A DNA stretch of 64,000 nt from Sulfitobacter mediterraneus (GCF_003054325.1 NZ_QBKU01000002.1:124001-188000); one strand, 5' to 3'; shown: positions 8,551 to 17,315, counted from the first letter of the stretch. Translations and numbers: made by a program. The notes: generated by a model from the letters alone, not told the origin.

Positions 8551-9547
8551 GAGATGCCCCGCCCAGAAGCGTCTCAAGCTGCGCATCAAGGGCGGAAATG
8601 TCAATATCTTCGGGTGTTATGCGCATGCCAAGTGCCCGCTCTGCGCGGGTCTGGGCGGCGGGCGTCATCTCGCCTGCGGCCTCGGCCACGGCGATGCGGT
8701 CGGCCAGCGGCGCGTTGCAATAGAGGATCACATCACAGCCCGCCGCGACAGCAGCGGCGGCATTCTCGGGCGGTGTGCCACTGAGCGCTTTCATCGAGAT
8801 GTCATCAGTCATGATCAGGTTGTCAAAACCGATCTCTTCGCGGATCAGATGCATGACCTTGGGGGACAGGGTCGCCGGGCGATAGTCGAGCGCCTCATAG
8901 ACCAGATGCGCGGTCATTCCCATCGGCAAGTCATTGAGCGCCTTGAAGGGCGCAAAATCGCTGCGGCGCAAATCGGCAATCTGTGCCTCGACCAATGGCA
9001 GATCGAAATGGCTGTCCATCGTGGCGCGGCCATGGCCCGGCATATGTTTCATCACTGGCAACACTCCGCCATCCAGCAGCCCCTTGGCCGCCGCGCGGGC
9101 GACATTGATCACCCGCTCGGGGTCACTGCCGTAACAGCGGTTGCGCAAAAACGGATGGGTTTGCGGCCCGGCGATATCCACCATTGGCGCGCAGTTGCTA
9201 TCAACCCCGCAACTGCGCAGCTCATGCGCGATAGTGCGGTACATCAGGTACATCGCCTCTTCGGCGCGATCCCCGGCAAGCGCGACAAATTCCAGCGGCG
9301 CGGGCCATTCGCGCCAATGCGGGGCGCGCATGCGTTGTACGCGGCCGCCTTCTTGATCAATAGTGATCACCGCATCGCGGCCGACGGCCTCGCGCATGTC
9401 ACCGCAAAGCGCCCGAAGCTGATCCGGACTGTCGATGTTGCGGGCAAAGACAATAAATCCAAAGGGATCGGCATCACGGAAAAACGCCTTTTCCTCGGCC
9501 GTGAGCCGCAGACCTTCTGCATCAAGGATGGTAGCACCAAATCCCAT
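8543..9547 (-). CDS. nagZ: Beta-N-acetylhexosaminidase NagZ
   Basis: 334-aa glycoside hydrolase family 3 enzyme that removes GlcNAc from anhydromuropeptides in the cytoplasm during wall recycling. The signature KHMPGHG (VMKHMPGHGRATMDSHFDLP) and the catalytic aspartate region LIMTDDISMKALSG are present, as is ITIDQEGGRVQRM. The start MGFGATILDAEG at 9547 shares one base with the stop of the upstream SPOR gene (TGATG), so translation is coupled. It overlaps scpA by eight bases. Confidence 0.93.
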   Translation of the reverse strand: MGFGATILDAEGLRLTAEEKAFFRDADPFGFIVFARNIDSPDQLRALCGDMREAVGRDAVITIDQEGGRVQRMRAPHWREWPAPLEFVALAGDRAEEAMYLMYRTIAHELRSCGVDSNCAPMVDIAGPQTHPFLRNRCYGSDPERVINVARAAAKGLLDGGVLPVMKHMPGHGRATMDSHFDLPLVEAQIADLRRSDFAPFKALNDLPMGMTAHLVYEALDYRPATLSPKVMHLIREEIGFDNLIMTDDISMKALSGTPPENAAAAVAAGCDVILYCNAPLADRIAVAEAAGEMTPAAQTRAERALGMRITPEDIDISALDAQLETLLGGASHG

Positions 9548-10560
9548 CAGCGTGTCACCACGGGAATACAATCGGCGTTTTCGGCAACCAAAGCCGAACA
9601 GAACCGCCGCGCATCGGCAATGTCTTCAAACCCCATTGCCCGCAAGCGATAGAACACGCGTCCGCCGCTGGTGGCCTTTTGAACGATGCGGCTTTTGCCC
9701 TCAAGGTAAACGCCAAAGCGGCCCTTGATCTGGTCCCATTGTTCGCGGGCCACGTCTGCGCTGTCAAAGGCGCCAAGCTGGGCCAGACGAGTGCCAGCGG
9801 GCAAGGTCGCGGGATCAATGTCTTGCGTTTCCTGTGGCGTGGCCGGGGCCAACGAGGCAGGCACAATCACCGGCATGTTGGCGGGCCGTTTGCGCGGACG
9901 CAGTGAATGCCGCACACCGGGGGCATCCAGAACCGCGGCCAATTTCTTTTCGGCGGCCTGCACTTCGGCAACGGCCTGTTTTACGGCTGTCTTGGTCGGC
10001 TTGGCGGCGGTGTCATCCAGATCAGACAAGGGCGCAACGCCTTCGGTCAATTGCGCGACCAGATCATCCACATTCCCGGATTGCAGCGCGGCTGATACGT
10101 CCAAGGCAGGCTGCGCAGCATCAGGGCTCAGCGCAGCGGGGGCCTCGATCGGGGCCTGTGGCGCCTGTGCAACCATCGCCGCTGTGATCACCTGATCCTC
10201 ATCGGCAAGATCCAGCGCAGCGGGGGCCAGATGCAGTTCATCTGCGGGGCGGCCAGCGGTGCCTTCGGCGGCAACCTCATTGACCGAAAGGCCCTGGTGC
10301 TGGGCAAATACGCCGCCCGGCTCTTCGGGGCGCACGCGCATCTCACCGCTGACAGCACGGACCACAGGAATGCCGGACACATCACGCACAAGCAGTTTAT
10401 AGCCCCAAATCCCGATCCCTATCACAAGCGCCAAAGACACCACAGCGCCCGCCACATTGGTGAACGTTGTCAGTGCGTTAACGGGCTGTTCCGTCACGTA
10501 GATGGATGCGGATTCATCTGCGTAATCCCCCGAAACGGGAGAGGACGTAAAATCTGCCAT
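9547..10560 (-). CDS. SPOR-domain membrane protein
   Basis: 337-aa bitopic protein: cytoplasmic N-terminus, one membrane helix at about 35-57 (NVAGAVVSLALVIGIGIWGY), a long Ala/Pro/Asp-rich periplasmic linker and a C-terminal SPOR domain of about 75 residues (RLAQLGAFDSADVAREQW...FYRLRAMGF). SPOR domains bind glycan strands lacking stem peptides at the division septum. The start at 10560 (MADFTSSPVSG) gives a sensible N-terminus. It sits between argS and nagZ in a conserved Rhodobacterales order. Confidence 0.88.
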   Translation of the reverse strand: MADFTSSPVSGDYADESASIYVTEQPVNALTTFTNVAGAVVSLALVIGIGIWGYKLLVRDVSGIPVVRAVSGEMRVRPEEPGGVFAQHQGLSVNEVAAEGTAGRPADELHLAPAALDLADEDQVITAAMVAQAPQAPIEAPAALSPDAAQPALDVSAALQSGNVDDLVAQLTEGVAPLSDLDDTAAKPTKTAVKQAVAEVQAAEKKLAAVLDAPGVRHSLRPRKRPANMPVIVPASLAPATPQETQDIDPATLPAGTRLAQLGAFDSADVAREQWDQIKGRFGVYLEGKSRIVQKATSGGRVFYRLRAMGFEDIADARRFCSALVAENADCIPVVTR

Positions 10561-10636
10561 GTCTGCCTCACTGCCCGCAGAATACGATGCCCTGCGGGGC
10601 TGATCTTGGGTTGCCTGTGATCGGCGCGTTGGTGCG

Positions 10637-12382
10637 TTATCGCATCTCTTGCGCCGGATTAACCCCAAGAATACCAAGACCTGCCGCAATTACAATCGCC
10701 ACGGCCTGCGCAAGCGCGATTTTTGCCTGCGAGGTTTGTGCATCGCCCTCCTGAATGAACCGAAGCGAGGTCACATCATTGCCGCGGTTCCAGAGCCCGT
10801 GGAAATCACCGGCCAGTTCATAAAGGTAAAACGCAACACGGTGCGGTTCATTGGTGCGCGCAGCGGTTTCGACCAAACGCGGCCATTCCGCCAGCTTGCG
10901 CAACACGCCAATTTCGGCCTCATGGTCCAGCTTACCCAGATCAGCGCCCTTGATCGCGGCCTCGGACACATCAATGCCAGCCTCAGCCGCCTTGCGCAGC
11001 ACCGATGACACCCGCGCATGGGCGTATTGCACGTAAAACACCGGGTTTTCACGGCTTTGTTCCAGAACTTTGTCAAAATCAAAATCCAGCATCGCGTCAT
11101 TTTTACGGGTCAACATCACAAAACGGGTCACATCAGGGCCAACCTGATCCACCACATCGCGCAGGGTCACAAACGTCCCTGCCCGCTTGGACATCTTGAA
11201 CGGCTCACCATTTTTGAACAGCTTCACCAGTTGTGTCAGCTTGATATCCAATGGCACTTTGCCATCAGACAGCGCCGAAACCGCCGCCTTCATCCGTTTG
11301 ACATAGCCGCCGTGATCGGCGCCGAAGACGTCAATCAACGCATCAAAGCCGCGCTGTACCTTGTCGTAGTGGTACGCGATATCGGGCGCAAAATAGGTCC
11401 AGCCGCCATCAGATTTCATCACAGGACGGTCCACATCATCGCCATGTTCGGTGGATTTGAACAGGGTCTGAACCCGCGGCTCCCAGTCTTCGGGCTTTTT
11501 GCCTTTGGGCGGTTCAAGCACACCCTCGTAGATCAAACCTTTGGATTTCAGATCTTCCAAGGCGGCCTCGATCCGGCCCGTACCATAAAGCGATTTTTCC
11601 GAGTAAAAGACATCCATCTCGACGCCAAGCGCTTTGAGATCGGCGCGGATCAGATCCATCATCTGTTCCGTCGCAAATTCTCGCACCTCAGCCAGCCAGA
11701 CGCTTTCGTCCTGGCCCACATAGGCATCGCCAACCTTGGCCTTGAGAGTTTCACCAACCGGGATCAGGTAATCACCGGGGTACGTGCCTTCGGGAAAGGC
11801 AACCTCTTGCCCATGCGCCTCAAGATACCGCAGGTACACTGACCGGGCGAGCACATCGACCTGCGCACCGCCGTCATTGATGTAATATTCCCGCGTCACG
11901 TCATAACCGGCAAAATCCAGCAAGGACGCCAGCGCATCACCAAAAACCGCGCCGCGCGTGTGACCCACGTGCAAGGGGCCGGTCGGATTGGCCGATACAT
12001 ATTCAACGTTGACCTTCTGCCCTTGCCCCAGCGATCCCCGGCCAAAACCTGTACCGCTGTCCAGCACTGCTGCCGCCACCTGTTGCCAAACTGACGCCGC
12101 AAGCCGCAGGTTCAGGAAACCCGGCCCTGCCACTTCGGCGGAGGTGATCCGCGTATCATCCGCCAAACGTGCCGCAAGTGCCTCGGCAATATCGCGCGGT
12201 TTCATGCCAGCAGGTTTGGCCAGCACCATCGCGGCGTTGGTCGCCATATCACCATGGGCCGCATCGCGGGGCGGCTCTGCGGTGATCGGGTCAAAGTTCA
12301 GCCCCTCGGGCAGCGCCCCTTCGGCAACCATCTGGTCCAGTGTGGCAATGATCAAACCACGGATTTCGGCAAAGATATTCAT
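10637..12382 (-). CDS. argS: Arginyl-tRNA synthetase
   Basis: 581-aa class I synthetase that charges tRNA-Arg. The HIGH-type motif HVGHTRGAV, the KMSK-type [10 protein letters not shown] and the C-terminal DALR anticodon-binding domain ([16 protein letters not shown]...[22 protein letters not shown]) are all present. Length fits the family. It follows dgt by 51 bp on the same strand and probably shares its transcript. Confidence 0.97.
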   Translation of the reverse strand: MNIFAEIRGLIIATLDQMVAEGALPEGLNFDPITAEPPRDAAHGDMATNAAMVLAKPAGMKPRDIAEALAARLADDTRITSAEVAGPGFLNLRLAASVWQQVAAAVLDSGTGFGRGSLGQGQKVNVEYVSANPTGPLHVGHTRGAVFGDALASLLDFAGYDVTREYYINDGGAQVDVLARSVYLRYLEAHGQEVAFPEGTYPGDYLIPVGETLKAKVGDAYVGQDESVWLAEVREFATEQMMDLIRADLKALGVEMDVFYSEKSLYGTGRIEAALEDLKSKGLIYEGVLEPPKGKKPEDWEPRVQTLFKSTEHGDDVDRPVMKSDGGWTYFAPDIAYHYDKVQRGFDALIDVFGADHGGYVKRMKAAVSALSDGKVPLDIKLTQLVKLFKNGEPFKMSKRAGTFVTLRDVVDQVGPDVTRFVMLTRKNDAMLDFDFDKVLEQSRENPVFYVQYAHARVSSVLRKAAEAGIDVSEAAIKGADLGKLDHEAEIGVLRKLAEWPRLVETAARTNEPHRVAFYLYELAGDFHGLWNRGNDVTSLRFIQEGDAQTSQAKIALAQAVAIVIAAGLGILGVNPAQEMR

Positions 12383-12433
12383 GTCAGTTTTCCTTGTTCA
12401 CCGCCCATGTACCACTTGGGAAGGCGCAGTCAA

Positions 12434-13588
12434 TCAGGCGGTCTCTTGACGGCCAAAAAGACGTTGGTGTTCTCCAAGCGCAAAGCGGTCGGTCATGCCT
12501 GAGATATAGTCAGACACCATCCGCGCCAGTGCTGTCGGATCTCCGCCCGCATCGGCCACCTGCCGCGCCCAATGGGGCGGCAGCAATTCGGGCTGTGCCA
12601 GGAACAGCGGAAACAGATCCTCGACCACTTTGGTCACTTCGGCGCGTTTTTGCATCACAGACGGGGCACGGTACATGCGCTTGAACAAGAACGCCCGGAT
12701 TTGCCGCAGATCCGCCCAGACAGGATCCGAAAACCGGATCACCGGGCGGCCCAGATGGCGGATGTCACGCGCTGACGTGGCCGCCGAGGCCGCCAAAAGG
12801 CTCCGCGACGTGTCGATCACATCCGACACCATCACCCCGAACACCCGGCGCAACGCCTCGTGCCGCCGCCGGTAGCTGTCTGTGTCAGGATAAAGCTGAT
12901 CAACCGCCGCATAGGCCGGACCAACCATCGGCAGCTCGGCGATTTCCGCTTCGGTAAACAGACCGGCGCGCAGACCGTCATGTAGATCGTGGTTGTTATA
13001 AGCAATGTCATCAGACAAAGCCGCCACCTGCGCCTCGGCGCTGGCGTGGGTGTCCAGCTCTAGATCATGCAGGGCGTTGTAACCGGACAGGGCATGCGGC
13101 AATTCACCGACCACCGGACCGTTGTGTTTTGCAATGCCTTCAAGGGTTTCCCAAGTGAGGTTCAACCCATCAAATTCGGCATAATGCCGTTCAAGCGAGG
13201 TCACGATCTTGATCGCTTGCGCGTTGTGATCAAACCCGCCGTAAGGGGCCATCAACGCATGCAGCGCGTCTTCGCCCGTGTGGCCAAATGGGGTGTGACC
13301 CAGATCATGGGCCAGCGCGACCGCCTCAGTGAGTTCCCCATTCAGCCCTAAAGCGCCCGCAATGGTCCGTGCGACCTGCGCCACTTCGATGGAATGGGTC
13401 AGGCGGGTGCGATAATAGTCGCCTTCATGCTCCACAAAAACTTGCGTTTTGTGTTTCAGACGCCGAAAGGCGCTGGCATGGATGATCCTGTCCCGATCCC
13501 GCTGAAAGCAGGAACGAAATGTACTTTCCTCTTCCTGCACGCGCCGTCCCATGGTTTGTGCCGGATCAGAGGCAAATGACGCGCGCAT
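12434..13588 (-). CDS. dgt: Deoxyguanosinetriphosphate triphosphohydrolase-like HD protein
   Basis: 384-aa HD-domain hydrolase. FRRLKHKTQVFVEHEGDYYRTRLTHS precedes metal-ligand His65, and AHDLGHTPFGHTGEDAL supplies the HD pair at 94-95. DIAYNNHDLHDGLRAG is the later conserved aspartate region. The family splits dNTPs to deoxynucleoside plus tripolyphosphate; the short alphaproteobacterial type is usually labelled dGTPase-like because substrate range is not settled. It is divergent from the erpA-like gene across 83 bp. Confidence 0.92.
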   Translation of the reverse strand: MRASFASDPAQTMGRRVQEEESTFRSCFQRDRDRIIHASAFRRLKHKTQVFVEHEGDYYRTRLTHSIEVAQVARTIAGALGLNGELTEAVALAHDLGHTPFGHTGEDALHALMAPYGGFDHNAQAIKIVTSLERHYAEFDGLNLTWETLEGIAKHNGPVVGELPHALSGYNALHDLELDTHASAEAQVAALSDDIAYNNHDLHDGLRAGLFTEAEIAELPMVGPAYAAVDQLYPDTDSYRRRHEALRRVFGVMVSDVIDTSRSLLAASAATSARDIRHLGRPVIRFSDPVWADLRQIRAFLFKRMYRAPSVMQKRAEVTKVVEDLFPLFLAQPELLPPHWARQVADAGGDPTALARMVSDYISGMTDRFALGEHQRLFGRQETA

Positions 13589-13671
13589 AGCGGCTGGTCC
13601 TTGTCGCCTGTCTTTGGGCTTTCTATATTACAGGCAACCACAGATGAAAACCGACCCTTCGGAGCACCGCA

Positions 13672-13995
13672 ATGAACCTGCCGCCTAAAGTGACCTCCCG
13701 CGCCTTTGAACGCCTCGCCGAGATTGGCGCCGCTGGTGAGGGCAAGGCCCTGCGCGTTGCCGTTGAAGGCGGCGGATGTTCAGGATTTCAGTATGAAATT
13801 GCGCTGGATGAACCAAAAGAGGACGATCTGATCCTCGAAGGCGGCGGGCAAAAGGTGGTTGTAGACAGCATCTCACTGCCCTTCCTGACCGACGCCGTGA
13901 TTGATTTCAGCGAAGAATTGATCGGGGCACGGTTCACCATCGAAAACCCCAATGCCACCTCGGCCTGCGGCTGCGGCACATCGTTCTCGATGTAG
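13672..13995 (+). CDS. erpA: A-type iron-sulfur carrier (ErpA/IscA family)
   Basis: 107-aa HesB-fold protein. The three cluster-ligand cysteines are at 36 (GGGCSGFQY), 99 and 101 (SACGCGTSF), the arrangement of A-type carriers that hand Fe-S clusters to apo-proteins. The start is preceded by a purine-rich GGAGCACCGCA. It stands alone, divergent from dgt and convergent with the 365-aa gene. Whether it is ErpA, IscA or SufA cannot be decided from one copy. Confidence 0.9.
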   Translation: MNLPPKVTSRAFERLAEIGAAGEGKALRVAVEGGGCSGFQYEIALDEPKEDDLILEGGGQKVVVDSISLPFLTDAVIDFSEELIGARFTIENPNATSACGCGTSFSM

Positions 13996-14010
13996 GGAGC
14001 CGCGCGGCCA

Positions 14011-15108
14011 TCAGGCCCCGGAACGCACGGATCTAGGCATTGGACCTGCGGCAAAAGTTGCGCGGGAAAAACATTCAAAAAACGTTTCGAAATAAGGCGT
14101 TGCGCCCTCTGCATCTGCCAAAATGACCTGTGCCTCTGGCGCCAGATAGGCCAGGACATGCCCGCGCATCCTTTGCCAATCACTTTGCCGCGCGGCGCCC
14201 ATATCATGCAGGCTTTCTGACATGCCATGCAGTGGGCGAACCGCAAGATCCGGCAGCGAAAACCGCAACTGCCCTGCGGGGATCTGTGCCAATTCAGGCT
14301 GCGCCCCCATCAAACCCAAGGCCCATCTGGTGACCAAAAACAGATGGTATCCATCGCTCAGCGAAGCATTTTGATCCGCAAAGAGATCAATCTGGCGATA
14401 ACTCTCGGTGATGGCGCGGGTCCAGACCTCCGGCACTAGTGCCTTGACCAAGGTTAACGCGGCACAGACCTCGGCCAAGAGATCCATATCCTGATCGAGA
14501 TGCGCCAGTATGCCCGCGTAATGCAGCCCCAAAAGCGCGTCATCTGACACTACCGCTTTGCGGCGGCCATAATCAGACAGGTAAAATACAACATGGGTCA
14601 GCTCATAAGCGGCCTTTTTGTTCGGCAATGCAAAGGTGGCGGGACGGGACATAAAGCGATGTAAACGCGCCCCCAATTGGCCCGCATCAACTGGCGCACC
14701 AACACCACGCCGGCAAAGCAACCGCCGGGCCTCGGCACGTTGCAAATCCGACATCTCGGCTTGGGCAGATTTATGTTGGGCCACCCAATCGCACAGGGCT
14801 TGGCCGCGCCGCCCGTTGATGCCAAGATCCTCTAGATCTAGACAGATCGACAGCAAGAACCGGTAATACTGAGGAAAGAAGTGCAGCCGATCTTCGATGC
14901 GGTCGTAGAACTCCTGCAACGGGTCAAGCGCACCGGATTGCAGGCTCGCCCCCGAGGAGGCCAAAATGCCAAGCAATTCAGCAACTTCCTTGAGCCAATA
15001 GACGTCATTTGCGCCATGTCGCTCCTCCACAATCGCGGTGATCAGGGCTGACAGACGGGCCTCCTGATTTTGCTGCATCAGGGGTTGAAAGGTGACAATA
15101 TTTGACAT
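14011..15108 (-). CDS. Unrecognised 365-aa protein linked to the repeat-peptide gene
   Basis: 365-aa protein starting MSNIVTFQPLMQQNQEARLS, with an AGGAG ribosome site seven bases upstream of the ATG at 15108. It has no signal peptide or membrane helix and looks almost wholly alpha-helical. Aromatic and acidic clusters such as DRLHFFPQYYRFLLSICLD and LEDLGINGRRGQ (about 70-105) are the most distinctive parts. Five scattered cysteines form no CxxC pair, and I see no radical-SAM, YcaO, protease, kinase or ATP-grasp motif. It lies 67 bp after the repeat-peptide gene on the same strand, across a strong hairpin, which suggests a shared function. I do not recognise a family. Confidence 0.8.
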   Translation of the reverse strand: MSNIVTFQPLMQQNQEARLSALITAIVEERHGANDVYWLKEVAELLGILASSGASLQSGALDPLQEFYDRIEDRLHFFPQYYRFLLSICLDLEDLGINGRRGQALCDWVAQHKSAQAEMSDLQRAEARRLLCRRGVGAPVDAGQLGARLHRFMSRPATFALPNKKAAYELTHVVFYLSDYGRRKAVVSDDALLGLHYAGILAHLDQDMDLLAEVCAALTLVKALVPEVWTRAITESYRQIDLFADQNASLSDGYHLFLVTRWALGLMGAQPELAQIPAGQLRFSLPDLAVRPLHGMSESLHDMGAARQSDWQRMRGHVLAYLAPEAQVILADAEGATPYFETFFECFSRATFAAGPMPRSVRSGA

Positions 15109-15138
15109 GCGAACGCTCCTGCTGGGGGATGAAAGCCA

Positions 15139-15164
15139 AGGGCCCGCAATTGGATGCGGGCCCT
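15139..15164 (-). terminator. Hairpin between repeat-peptide gene and 365-aa gene (leaky terminator or mRNA stabiliser)
   Basis: AGGGCCCGCA (15139-15148) pairs perfectly with TGCGGGCCCT (15155-15164) around a six-base loop. In the direction of transcription it is followed by TGGCTTTCATC rather than a T-run, so full termination is unlikely. Placed 11 bases past the peptide stop and 30 bases before the next ATG, it could give more peptide mRNA than partner mRNA. Confidence 0.7.
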
Positions 15165-15175
15165 GACAGGACGGA

Positions 15176-15397
15176 TCAGCAACTGGTGGTAAAAAGGTCC
15201 AGCCCGTGACCCGATGTTGCCAGCCGCCCCGATGGCGCAGAGCCGGTGGTGAACAGATCAAGACCGCCGCCGGTCAACAGATCCGCAGCACCAGGCGCAG
15301 ACCCTGTGGTGAACAGTTCAAGGCCGTGACCGCTGTCCATTTGTGCGGTTGAGGATGGGCGGGCTGGCGTTGGGATCGCAAGTGCAAGTGATGTCAT
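15176..15397 (-). CDS. 73-aa peptide with three 20-residue repeats of GxGL(D/E)LFTT
   Basis: Starts MTSLALAIPTPARPSST, then three repeats at an exact 20-residue period: GHGLELFTTGSAP from 23, GGGLDLFTTGSAP from 43 and GHGLDLFTTSC from 63, the last ending in a terminal Cys73. A strong AGGAG (15406-15410) lies eight bases before the ATG. The copies use different codons (for LF: CTG TTC, CTG TTC, CTT TTT; for the Asp/Glu: GAA, GAT, GAC), so the amino acids, not the DNA, are being kept. No signal peptide is evident. It resembles a multi-core precursor peptide or a repetitive assembly protein; the function is unknown. The 365-aa gene follows. Confidence 0.8.
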   Translation of the reverse strand: MTSLALAIPTPARPSSTAQMDSGHGLELFTTGSAPGAADLLTGGGLDLFTTGSAPSGRLATSGHGLDLFTTSC

Positions 15398-15432
15398 GGG
15401 ACAATCTCCTTTTTGGGATGAATGAAAGTTTT

Positions 15433-15442
15433 GATTGCAATC
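15433..15442. promoter_or_regulatory. GATTGCAATC palindrome, candidate operator
   Basis: A perfect 10-bp palindrome 35 bases upstream of the repeat-peptide start, in the likely promoter or untranslated leader. Its size and position fit a dimeric repressor or activator site, but no regulator can be named. Confidence 0.35.
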
Positions 15443-15476
15443 TCAATAAGCAATGCTCGTTTAGGTTGTTTTGCCA

Positions 15477-15490
15477 ATGATCCAAATCAA
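15477..15490 (-). promoter_or_regulatory. FNR/CRP-type box upstream of the repeat-peptide gene
   Basis: Read towards the peptide gene the site is TTGAT-TTGG-ATCAT, nine of ten matches to the FNR/FnrL consensus TTGAT-N4-ATCAA. It centres about 86 bases before the peptide start codon. FnrL of Rhodobacterales activates genes at low oxygen; other CRP/FNR-family factors use similar half sites. Confidence 0.5.
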
Positions 15491-15510
15491 CTTTTAGGAG
15501 AGCCGCACAG

Positions 15511-15573
15511 TTATCCACATTAAGAACGCTTCACAAATTTTTCTGCGTGGCAGATTACTGGATTTTGTCCACA
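15511..15573 (+). promoter_or_regulatory. DnaA-box pair in the spacer before xth
   Basis: TTATCCACA (15511-15519) is a perfect DnaA box and TTGTCCACA (15565-15573) differs at one base, both on the plus strand in an AT-rich spacer. The 340-bp spacer 15398-15737 also holds the FNR-type box and palindrome of the divergent peptide gene; I see no further gene in it. Confidence 0.4.
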
Positions 15574-15737
15574 ATCAGGGCTTTTTGAAAATATCGCACG
15601 GCGGCGTGCCCATTCGGCGAAGATCAGCAAATGGCCAATCCCGTCAAAGGCGGCAAAAGCGAATCAAACTCGGCGCTCTCCCCTTGTCCGAACCTCTGGT
15701 TTGCGGCATTCCAAAGAGAAGCAGTGAGGACAACAAG

Positions 15738-16520
15738 ATGAAAATCGCCACATTCAACATCAACGGGATCAAAGCACGAGCCGAAGCCCTGCCGGCATGG
15801 CTTGATGAAGCGCAGCCGGATGTGGTTTTGCTGCAGGAAATCAAATCGGTTGATGAAAACTTCCCCCGCGAATTGTTTGAAGACCGTGGATACAATGTCG
15901 AAACCCATGGCCAAAAGTCGTTTAACGGCGTGGCGATCCTGTCCAAACACCCTTTGGAAGATGTCACACGCGGCCTGCCCGGCGATGACGATGATGAACA
16001 AGCCCGCTGGATCGAAGCCACGGTGATGGGGGAGCGCGACGCCTTGCGGGTGTGCGGGCTTTACCTGCCCAACGGCAATCCCGCGCCGGGGCCAAAGTTT
16101 GACTACAAGCTGGCGTGGATGCAACGGCTGGAGGCGCGGGCCAAGGCCCTGCTTGCCGATGAGATGCCGTTTTTGATGGCCGGAGATTACAACATCATTC
16201 CGCAGGCCGAAGATGCCGCCAAACCGGAGGGCTGGCGCGAGGATGCGCTGTTCCGCCCGGAATCTCGCGCAGCCTGGAGGCGGCTGTTGAACCTTGGATT
16301 GACCGAAGCCTTCCGTGCCCGCACGCAGGGGCCGGGGCATTACAGTTTCTGGGATTACCAAGCCGGCGCATGGAACCGCAACAATGGCATCCGCATTGAT
16401 CATTTCCTGCTGAGCCCGGTTTGCGCGGACATGCTGCGCGATTGCCAGATTGACCGCGATGTGCGCGGGCGCGAAAAGCCGTCCGATCACGTTCCGGTCT
16501 GGGTCGATCTGGATTTCTGA
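15738..16520 (+). CDS. xth: Exodeoxyribonuclease III (AP endonuclease)
   Basis: 260-aa enzyme of the exonuclease-endonuclease-phosphatase fold acting on abasic sites and 3' blocks. MKIATFNINGIKAR at the start, LLQEIKSVDENFP with the metal-binding Glu, LYLPNGNP, MAGDYNIIPQ and the C-terminal KPSDHVPVWVDLD with the catalytic Asp-His are all present. The ATG at 15738 is the family start; the frame upstream of it is unlike the family. It converges on the HNH gene across repeat copy B. Confidence 0.95.
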   Translation: MKIATFNINGIKARAEALPAWLDEAQPDVVLLQEIKSVDENFPRELFEDRGYNVETHGQKSFNGVAILSKHPLEDVTRGLPGDDDDEQARWIEATVMGERDALRVCGLYLPNGNPAPGPKFDYKLAWMQRLEARAKALLADEMPFLMAGDYNIIPQAEDAAKPEGWREDALFRPESRAAWRRLLNLGLTEAFRARTQGPGHYSFWDYQAGAWNRNNGIRIDHFLLSPVCADMLRDCQIDRDVRGREKPSDHVPVWVDLDF

Positions 16521-16543
16521 GCCTAGCGCTGCTTGGCGGATCG

Positions 16544-16594
16544 CCGGGGGCTGTCTGCCCCCGGACCCCCGAGATTATTTAAGGCCAAAAAGGC
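16544..16594 (-). repeat. Interspersed repeat element, copy B, with terminator-like hairpin
   Basis: Reverse strand 16594-16571 reads GCCTTTTTGGCC then TTAAATAATCTC, matching the head of copy A. It leads into GGGGG and the perfect hairpin CCGGGGGC-loop-GCCCCCGG (16544-16551 with 16557-16564). The element lies between convergent xth and HNH genes, as copy A lies between convergent genes. Confidence 0.7.
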
Positions 16595-16599
16595 AGGGC

Positions 16600-17184
16600 T
16601 CAGGCTTCGAGCTCGGCGTCCCAATAGAGGTAGTCGAGCCAGCTGTCATGCAGGTGATTGGGCGGAAATTTGCGCCCCGTGTTGCGCAGCTCTTCCGCGC
16701 CCGGTTGGCGCGGCGGTTTGCGCAGGGAAAGCCCGGTGTGGTGCAGCGGTTTGGAGCCTTTGCGCAAGTTGCAAGGCGAACAGGCCGCCACCACGTTTTG
16801 CCAAGAGGTCACACCGCCCGCTGCACGGGGCACCACGTGATCAAAGGTCAGATCTCCCTTTGCGCCGCAGTATTGGCAGCGAAATTCATCCCTCAAAAAT
16901 AAATTAAAGCGCGTGAAGGCCACGCGCTTTTGAGGTTTTACATAGTCTTTGAGCACAACAACCGACGGTATCCTGATCACCGTGGAAGGGCTGCGCACCA
17001 CATCTTCGTATTCGGCGACGATATCGACCCTGTCCAGCCATTTGGCCTTGATCGCATCCTGCCAGGGCCAAAGTGATAGTGGATAATAGCTGAGCGGCCG
17101 GCAGTCCGCGTTCAGCACAAGCGCTGGCTTGTGTTTCAGGCCCGCTGGTGCGCGGGTGAATTCGGTTCTGAAATCGCCGTCCAT
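16600..17184 (-). CDS. HNH endonuclease family protein
   Basis: 194-aa protein starting MDGDFRTEFTRAP. The N-terminal part (PALVLNADCRPLSYYPLSLWPWQDAIKAKWL) is followed by a zinc-stabilised HNH module: CQYCG (about 113-117), DLTFDHVVPRAAGG with the catalytic His, and NVVAACSPCNLRKG completing the Cys4 site. This single-domain type is widespread in alphaproteobacterial chromosomes and is probably a housekeeping nuclease; its target is not known. It follows the esterase gene by 131 bp on the same strand. Confidence 0.88.
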   Translation of the reverse strand: MDGDFRTEFTRAPAGLKHKPALVLNADCRPLSYYPLSLWPWQDAIKAKWLDRVDIVAEYEDVVRSPSTVIRIPSVVVLKDYVKPQKRVAFTRFNLFLRDEFRCQYCGAKGDLTFDHVVPRAAGGVTSWQNVVAACSPCNLRKGSKPLHHTGLSLRKPPRQPGAEELRNTGRKFPPNHLHDSWLDYLYWDAELEA

Positions 17185-17315
17185 TTCTGGTGTCGCCCCC
17201 TGCCCGTTTCCATCAACTATATCTCGTGGTTTTCCTCTGGCAAGCCCTAGGTTTTGCACAAGATGTCGCGGAACATATAGGCGGGGATTACGACAGTTTC
17301 ATAACATGCGCCCGC

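Noticed and set aside
15398-15573. Replication origin from the DnaA boxes
   Set aside because: Two boxes in a short spacer are too few, and no origin-linked genes (dnaA, parAB, repABC, hemE) adjoin.
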